Assembly: GCA_963978895.1 (NCBI GenBank)
Contig: OZ022239.1
Location: forward strand, 33,402,847-33,466,846
DNA from: Erpobdella octoculata
Lineage: Eukaryota > Annelida > Clitellata > Hirudinida > Erpobdellidae
Direction: 5' to 3'
Length of the DNA stretch: 64,000 nt
Shown here: positions 57,226 through 64,000 of the stretch, one piece after another
How positions within the stretch are numbered: the first letter of the stretch is position 1
Layout of the letters: every line of letters begins with the position of its first letter
Made by a program: the position numbers and the translations under genes
The notes under the pieces: generated by a model
Databases searched by the model: none
What the model saw: only the letters and a program-made list of their open reading frames with translations
Told to the model about the DNA's origin: nothing

Positions 57226-58240
57226 TATATTGATGTATAATTATTCTAAAGAAATATGAACGAAACGAGATCCTATGCAAGCGGTCCAAGCGGTTCATCC
57301 CCGCAAGAATTGTTTTATTCATTTCTTTCCATTTTTGCAGATCAACGAACTTGATGCCTCCGAAGATCCACAAATTATTATTCTCCGGTGCGCATATATA
57401 TAATCCACACGAAACGGTTCTGTAGAAGAAACCCCTTTGAAATTAATTAAGCTGGATCGTACCGCTTTAATCAAAAGTAATAATTATAATAATAAACTGG
57501 CATTTATAGGAGACGTATTATTTAGGAGATGAATGGAGAACAAAGTGTTTATATAAAATGATATCGATTCAGATTTCAGTTTCCTACGTGTGGAATGCAA
57601 CACAGCAGAAAAGTTATTGTTAAGTTTTAATAAATAATATAATTAAATAAATACATAAATAAATATAATTTAAAAAAAACAATAAATGAATTATTAAAGT
57701 CAATAAGTATATTTTAAAAATAGTTATAATAAACATTTGCACTAAATAACATAACATTATAATAATATTAAACGAAACCTAGCTCTAGTTAATATTTGGA
57801 ATCATATGAAACAGTACTGAATTTCAAACAATATTACAATGTGATATTGTGTACCTAAAAAATCATATAAAGTTACATTAGATATTTGATATACATTTTC
57901 ATTTCATATGCGAACGCAGAACGCTTGAGTTAAAAACTTTAACGCGCAAGTCTACCTCCGCTGCCTACCACCCCGGGACATCAAGACTCAACGCCGCAGA
58001 AGCCAACGTAGCCGTTAGCGTTCGGCGCGGCAGGCGATGAACACTAAACGGCGTCGCTGGTTAGCGGCGTGGAGTTCCTTCGACTACTACGCCATAATAA
58101 TAATGCATTTCATTTGATCATATAATTGTACCAATTTGTCATTTAACAGAAGCCACATGTGTCGAACGCGAAAACACGCTACGGAAGATGCACTAAATAT
58201 GTCACCACCACGTAGCAAGTTCACTTTGAAAGAGGGGGCT
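57226..58240. other. Unassigned spacer with GC-rich patch
   Basis: AT-rich except 57910-58090, which is GC-rich with short inverted matches (GCCGTTAGCG, GGTTAGCGGCG). It may be part of an unrecognised element. Confidence 0.45.
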
Positions 58241-58417
58241 AGAGGGTTAAATGGGAGTGGGTGGGGGAATGTGACATCTGTTTAATATCCTCGGGTGCAC
58301 CGTGTGATGATGAAGGTTGTTTCGTGACGGTACATGAAAAACTATGATAGAAAAAAGGTACGTTTTGAACTTGAAGTTTGTTATGAGATTTACAGATTTG
58401 AGGAAACGTGTAACATG

Positions 58418-58855
58418 CGGATATGTGGACCGTGTTGATATGTGTACCGTGTTGATATGTGTACCGTGTTGATATGTGTACCGTGTTGATATGTGCACCG
58501 TGTGGATATGTGTACCGTGTGGATATGTGTACCGTGTTGATATGTGCACCGTGTGGATATGTGTACCGTGTGGATATGTGTACCGTGTTGATATGTGCAC
58601 CGTGTGGATATGTGTACCGTGTTGATATGTGCACCGTGTGGATATGTGCACCGTGTTGATATGTGCACCGTGTTGATATGTGCACCGTGTTGATATGTGC
58701 ACCGTGTTGATATGTGCACCGTGTGGATATGTGCACCGTGTGGATATGTGCACCGTGTTGATATGTGCACCGTGTTGATATGTGCACCGTGTGGATATGT
58801 GCACCGTGTTGATATGTGCACCGTGTGGATATGTGCACCGTGTTGATATGTGTAC
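58418..58855. repeat. 17-bp minisatellite (ACCGTGTTGATATGTGC)
   Basis: About 25 units with two variable positions (T/G in GTGTtGA or GTGTgGA, and GTGc/GTGt). Three units make 51 nt, so all three minus frames stay open and look like HISTRCTYQHGA proteins. Confidence 0.97.
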
Positions 58856-59011
58856 CATTTGTATGACGCGAACAAACTGAGAATCGTGTTGGATATCAGT
58901 TGATGAAGAAGTCGGGAAAAACACACCTGTCAGTGTCCTGTGTACAAGCGAAGCGACCTCAATGATGTAGTTGTCTAGTTGATTCAACATCTGCCTTTGT
59001 GCATGACTTAT

Positions 59012-59016
<5 letters not shown>

Positions 59017-59103
<87 letters not shown>

Positions 59104-59112
59104 CCTCTCTCC
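59017..59112. repeat. (CT)n microsatellite
   Basis: About 45 CT units with TTCT and CCCT variants. Confidence 0.97.
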
Positions 59113-59399
59113 ATACATACATACATTTAAAAAATATACATTATGGTTAATCTCGAAGAGTAAGGTGTTATGAGTCCCAGCCAACTTCACCCAATCTGCT
59201 AACGGTAAGCTAAATTCCGTTCATATCTCTCACAATACTCTCATCGAGATGTTTTTCAGCTTTATAATGATTTATCGAAAGCAATATCACAATGAATAAA
59301 GATAACAATAGTACTAATAATAATAACGCTTATTATTATTATTAATTATAATTGAAATATAATTCTCTCGCGTCACAATGATACTACGGGAGTTAACCT

Positions 59400-59527
59400 C
59401 ATCATCACCATCATCAACATCATCATCACCACCACCACCATCATCATCGTCATCGTCATCGTCATCATCTTCATCGCCATCGTCATTGTCACCACCACCA
59501 TCACCATCATCATCATCATCTTCATGA
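59400..59527. repeat. (ATC/ACC)n repeat
   Basis: Compound trinucleotide array. Confidence 0.95.
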
Positions 59528-59529
59528 AA

Positions 59530-60105
59530 CAAGCCATCGAGTCACTGTGCCGAGACGCACTTCATCACGTCCATCGCATTATCTCACACACACGGACCAT
59601 TTCCTCAACAACAATGGAAGCCTATAAAACAAGCCTTTTGTAATAAGTTTAAATACGTTCGTACTTTTTTTCACTTCCGTTATGCAAAACGAAACAAAAA
59701 AAAACAAAACCAGATAATATCGGAATTTTTAAAAGAAAATTGTGCCCTATGTCAGATCTCAGATGGTTCTGGTAAGACCCCCGGTGAATGGGCTCACTAA
59801 AAATGGATTACCCGTGTCCATCAACGCACTGACCATGTCTGGAATTGTAACATGGTGAAAGGCTAAACGGACTGAAAAACGTTTGTACAAGACGGACACG
59901 CGGGAAGGAAGTGAGAAACATCTTTTTTATTTTACCAAAGAATGTGAAACAAATGACTTCCTGTATTCAGCATCGTAGATATATTTCTAGAGAGAATGCC
60001 GCCCAACAGACAACAGACCGGTCTACATTCCATTAATGAAAAACTCTTTCTGGGAATATAGTAAAACGAAAAGAATGAAACAGAGAGAGATTAAGAAGGT
60101 GGTCT
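59530..60105. other. Unassigned spacer
   Basis: Unique sequence of moderate GC around 59750-59900. No intact exon recognised. Confidence 0.45.
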
Positions 60106-60107
60106 GA

Positions 60108-60225
60108 GAGGTCATGAGAGGTCACGGACAGTCACGAGGGGTCATGGGAGGTCCTCTTATGACGTCTATGAAGTTACGGGAAGTCATGGGGTCGTGGGAG
60201 GTCACGAGAGGTCAAGGAAGGAGGT
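60108..60225. repeat. Cluster of GGTCA-type units
   Basis: About eight copies of (G/A)GGTCA(C/T)G(A/G)GA(G) in one orientation, such as GAGAGGTCACGGACAGTCAC and GGGAGGTCACGAGAGGTCAA. A degenerate 15-16-bp minisatellite. Confidence 0.75.
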
Positions 60226-60319
60226 TTAACTGTATGAGGATGGAAGAAGAAAAATAACACCCCTCTTGACATAACAATTATAAAAAAAATTATTATTTCA
60301 AAAATTATGTTTATAATAA

Positions 60320-60455
60320 CAATCATCATCACCACAATCACCATCATCATCATTATCCCCATCACCATAATCATCATCATCATCATCATCTCATTATCAG
60401 CATCAGCATCATCATCATCGTCACCACCACCATCATTATCATCATCATCACCACC
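60320..60455. repeat. (ATC)n compound repeat
   Basis: TCATCATCACCA-type units. Confidence 0.95.
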
Positions 60456-60760
60456 AGGATACGATTTGTCATGGCATTACATGGAATGGCAATATGTACA
60501 TGGCATGATGGCAGTAGTGCTTCTTACTTCGAAGGACGCGTAACACGAGACAAGTAAATTGAAACTTGACGAGAACATGCGATTCCGGCATAAATTCTGC
60601 ATAATATAATTTCCTTGTAATGTCATTCTATGCAGTATATTACTTTTTTATAATTTATTATTCATGCAGAATATTACTTTTCTATAATAAAATATTCATG
60701 CAGAATTACTTTTTTATAATGTAATATTCATGCAATATTACTTTTCTATAATATAATATT

Positions 60761-60900
60761 CTAGCAGTTAAAACTTCTTAAATGCTTTTATTTAACTTCA
60801 TTCGTTTCTCTGTTTGTTTGTGGTGATCAAAGCTTAGAAACAAAAATTCACCCACTTTTCGACCACCTAGAGCTCTAAAACTTTCAGGAAAGTTTTATTC
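60761..60900 (-). mobile_element. Helitron-like terminus, family C, copy 2
   Basis: CTAG at 60764-60761, then GCTTTTATTTAACTTCATTC, GTGGTGATCAAAGCTTAGAA and CACCTAGAGCTCTAAAACTT, parallel 12640-12760. Confidence 0.45.
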
Positions 60901-60975
60901 TAGATGACAATACATGAATTGAATGTTTCCCACATGAATTAGGCCTTAAATCAATTAAAATTAATCAAAGTTGTC

Positions 60976-61019
60976 GGTTAGGATTAAGATTAGGGTTAGG
61001 GTTAGGGTTAGAGTTAGAT
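60976..61019. repeat. Interstitial telomere-like tract (TTAGGG)n
   Basis: The core is three to four perfect TTAGGG units at 60990-61012, with degenerate flanks (TTAGGA, TTAAGA, TTAGAG). Confidence 0.85.
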
Positions 61020-61204
61020 AACAACTAACCCATAGATTGAGTTAAATTTTTGAATTTTGATTTCATATGAAAGAAATAAACAATGTACAAGATTGAGCAT
61101 AACGGTTGTTTTAGATTCAAAAATTTCAGTTCGTTGACTCAGATAAAGAGGCAAAATAAAAGCATTTTTTTAAAATTAATTTTTCATTTTTACTTGTTTT
61201 GTTC

Positions 61205-61480
61205 ATAAATAGTGGGGTTACCCGGCGTTGCCCGGTGTTTTAAGAAGTTTTTATATCTTTTTTCTCTCTCTCTCTCTCTCTCTCTGCTCTCTCCCTCTCC
61301 CCTTCTTTCTCTCGCTCCCGTTTCTTTCCTACTTCCTCTTCCTTTCCCGCTAGCTCTTCGGTTCCAGCTCCCACTCGCTCTCCCGATTGCTTTCCCGCTC
61401 CCGCTCGTTCTCCCGCTCTCTTTCTTTGTTCCTCTCCCTCTTAACTTCTTTCTGCCCACAAAACGTAAAACAAATAGATT
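61205..61480 (-). mobile_element. Helitron-like element B, diverged inverted copy
   Basis: GGGGTTACCCGGCGTTGCCC, GGTGTTTTAAGAAGTTTTTA parallels the 18296 end. The CTAG is decayed. The body is CT-rich, with TCCCGCTCCCGCTC units and the shared 5' part CACAAAACGTAAAACAAATA. Confidence 0.6.
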
Positions 61481-61637
61481 TTCTAAAATCTGCCTGAAAC
61501 TTTCTTCGAACTTTGTTACGTAAACTAAATCCGAATTTTGGTACGCAATAACCTTTGATGTTCGTACATAGGAACTTTTGGCCTAGGAGGTTTTTTGGCC
61601 AAAAAAATTAAATTAAAAACTACCCTATTTTTTCTTT

Positions 61638-61640
<3 letters not shown>

Positions 61641-61717
<77 letters not shown>
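61641..61717. repeat. (TA)n microsatellite
   Basis: TA units with a single ATAAAT interruption. Confidence 0.97.
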
Positions 61718-61720
<3 letters not shown>

Positions 61721-61869
61721 TTCTATGCAACGTACTCCATGCATCAATACAACAACAATTGTTTAATTGGAATTCCGTGTTACTTTGATTTTCTTTTCCC
61801 CTGCTTGCAGTGAACGTGTATAATCATCATTTATCTTTCTCATTTTATTCCAATATAATTAGACACTTT

Positions 61870-61990
61870 AATCTCCCTCTTTCTCTTTCTCTCTCTCTCT
61901 CTCTCTTTATCTTTCTCTTTCTTACTCTCTCCCCCTCTCCCTCTCCCTCTCCCTCTCCCTCTCCCTTTCCCTCTCTCTTTCTCTCTCCTT
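61870..61990. repeat. (CT)n / (CCCTCT)n array
   Basis: CT units followed by CCCTCT hexamers. Confidence 0.95.
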
Positions 61991-62099
61991 TATGACGATT
62001 TAGCAAAATATCTATGAATTTGTTTCTATATGAAAAATTTTGTGTTCGCCGAGTGACTGGCTTATTTATAATCACTAGAAGTATTTACAAGATGGAGTA

Positions 62100-62430
62100 G
62101 TCGAAGGAAGAACAATCACCAGATAAAAAAGAAATAAAAATTACTAAAATAAATAAAACTTACCAAAGACAGAAAAATTACCAGAGAGCGAAAATTACTG
62201 AAAACAGACAAACTGCATAAGTCAAACAAACTACCAAAGAACGAAAATTATTAAATTACCAAAGAAAGAAAATTACCAAAGAAAAGATAAACAACAAAAG
62301 TGCTAGAAATAAACAAGAGCGACAATTACCAAAGACCAAAAATCTAACAAACAGCGACAAACGACCGATGAACGGACAATCAACAAGGAACAAAGAATTA
62401 CAAAAGAACGAAGAATTATAGTCAATGATT
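62100..62430. repeat. Degenerate minisatellite (AAATTACCAAAGAA..)
   Basis: About fifteen irregular units built on (A)ATTACCAAAGA(A/C)(A/G)GA, 17-25 nt apart. Confidence 0.75.
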
Positions 62431-62434
62431 AAAA

Positions 62435-63090
62435 AAATCAACACGCACAACAAACAAACACACACACACACACAACCAAACACACGCAGTGACACCCGAT
62501 AGAGAATGCTTCAGTCATTTAAGCCGATAGAAAAGGGTTCTTCGATTTATTCACAAACAGTTGAGGCTGGATGGTCGACAAATGTTGATATATGGATAAT
62601 TCCGGCTAGGAAAGACATTTCAACACCAACAACAGTTGTCTCGACCTCACTACAAGTTCAGTGTTGTTGATTAATTATGTAGCATATATGCTTGTTTGTG
62701 TATGTATACATTTTTAAACAACGCATGTATGTAGTACGTATAACTATTTAAATAATGTATACACGGTATGAATAAATATTTAAATAAGATTTTCATAGTA
62801 TATAAACATCTTTAAACGTTGAAACTATTTATGTATGTATTTTATGTACACCTATATACAAATGTTTATTTCTCTTGTCTTATATCTCCTTCCCCGGATT
62901 CGAAAAAGTTAAAACTTTCATTAAAAAAAATTACAAACGGAAAAATATCTCCACTGAGTGACAGCTCACCATAGTCCTTATTTTGGTCACACAGGTGGTT
63001 GCGGTAATAATAAGAACAATTGATTGATATTGATCGATGGATAATTAAAAACATTTTATCTACTTAATGGGAGGAGGGAATTATATGTTT
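62435..63090. other. Unassigned spacer
   Basis: (CA)n at 62458-62473. Otherwise unique and AT-rich. No gene. Confidence 0.5.
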
Positions 63091-63600
63091 AGAAGAAGAA
63101 GATGGTGGCGATGATAGTGATAATGGTGATGATAATGACGATGATGTTGATGATGATGGCTATTTTTTCTTATTATTTTTATTACCACGTGACCGATACA
63201 CTCACTCCGTATCGACAACGGCATACCTCGAATGCCTATTTTGCTTGTGTTATCTTTTTATTATTCTCTCTCTCTCTTTCTCTCTCTCCATCTTTCTCTT
63301 GCTCATTAAGTCATTATCTCTTCTTTCAACGTTATGTTCCTCCCTATATAATCTATTTTCTAATTTTCTCCTTTTCCGACATTTGGTATCATCATTTCCA
63401 CTTATCCACAACGAAGTAAGACCAATTCAATCACGCATTCCCACTGAGCAAAATCGTATCAGACGGAGAGAGCAAGCAAGTAGCCGTCTCGTTTGCACTT
63501 CATTTCGAATCCTGATTCAAGCAAGCCGTACCTAAAACCTAAACTATCTAACGGATGCGGCAAGACAATGCAAAACATCATCATCGTAGTAAGCACACGT
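63091..63600. other. Unassigned sequence with simple repeats
   Basis: GATGATGGTGATAATG units at 63100-63160 and a CT-rich tract at 63265-63310. No exon supported. Confidence 0.5.
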
Positions 63601-63619
63601 CTGGAAATGTTTATGCATG

Positions 63620-63785
63620 GTTAAATTGGTATGCGCGTGAATTGGCATGCATGTGAAGTGATATGAATGTGATGAGGTATGCATGTGGTGTGCATGTGAA
63701 ATGGTATGCATATGAAGTGGTATGCATGTGATGAGCTATGCATGTGGTGTGCATGTGAAGTGGTATTCATGTGATGAGCATCTCT
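63620..63785. repeat. Minisatellite of GTGGTATGCATGTGATGAGC units
   Basis: About seven units of roughly 15-24 nt alternating GAAGTGGTATGCATGTG, GATGAGCTATGCATGTG and GTGTGCATGTG. It lies near the end of the window. Confidence 0.85.
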
Positions 63786-64000
63786 AAGATAACCGGGCCA
63801 CGGTGGAACAGCTAATGTCCGTATTGAAAGAGCAAAATATCTCAACCGATACTTTCATCGATACTGCCATCATTAAGCAGTATTATAGAACAATTACTTT
63901 AGCCTGACGTCCGTGTGAGTTCGACACCTGGTATGCAAGGGCTGAAATTATGGACCAACGAGTAAACATGACTGATGATGGTTGCACTCCTGCTTAACTT

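Noticed and set aside
58247..59122. A 291-codon minus-strand frame (HISTRCTYQHGA repeats with an ERERER tail)
   Set aside because: 17-bp minisatellite plus (CT)n microsatellite. All three frames are open because 17 is not a multiple of three.

Overview
This is eukaryotic, almost certainly invertebrate animal, DNA: low GC, very long (TA)n and tetranucleotide arrays, split genes with GT..AG introns, and a dense mix of non-LTR, LTR, Helitron-like and MITE-like elements. A SINE tail and an I/Nimb-type LINE would fit a mollusc or another lophotrochozoan, but that placement is inference; the species was not identified. Most of the window is repeats and simple sequence, and many long open frames are microsatellite translations.

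Host-gene content. (1) Five exons of an alpha-1,3-fucosyltransferase (GT10) lie on the minus strand at 48631-48375, 46859-46652, 27282-27126, 26072-25917 and 25455-25194. They have consistent splice phases and a 19.4-kb intron packed with transposons. (2) A one-exon open frame at 11379-12008 matches both ends of the splicing factor SPF30/SMNDC1 but has lost the core of the Tudor domain. (3) A one-exon frame at 22778-23023 encodes little more than the kinase-inhibitory domain of a CIP/KIP CDK inhibitor. (4) An unidentified 82-codon candidate terminal exon lies at 8738-8493 on the minus strand.

The most striking object is at 2237-5961. It is an LTR retrotransposon with two LTRs, a 5-bp target duplication (CTCCC), a tRNA-Leu-type primer site and a polypurine tract. 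Its body holds no pol. Instead it carries an intronless stretch of the non-muscle myosin II heavy-chain rod, with an internal 74-codon duplication, one early stop and two frameshifts. It looks like an mRNA-derived host-gene capture by an LTR element.

Layout. 1-1.3 kb: Helitron-like element A, copy 1. 2.2-6.0 kb: LTR/myosin element. 6.2-6.3 kb: foldback. 8.5-8.7 kb: candidate exon. 8.9-10.6 kb: Helitron-like B then A. 11.4-12.0 kb: SMNDC1-like. 12-13.5 kb: foldback, Helitron-like end, LINE tail, TA hairpin. 13.9-17.5 kb: I/Nimb-type LINE (minus). 18.3-19.4 kb: two B elements head to head. 20.0-22.1 kb: CR1/jockey-like LINE relic. 22.7-23.4 kb: CKI-like gene. 25.2-48.6 kb: fucosyltransferase with intronic SINEs, TIR elements, a Harbinger-like MITE, a hAT-like transposase relic, a LINE fragment and a third copy of element A. 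48.7-64 kb: minisatellites and microsatellites, a 1.45-kb element with minisatellite-like inverted arms, a hAT MITE and an interstitial telomeric tract.

The genes form no shared pathway or operon. The common theme is transposon and retrocopy traffic into a gene-poor, microsatellite-rich region.
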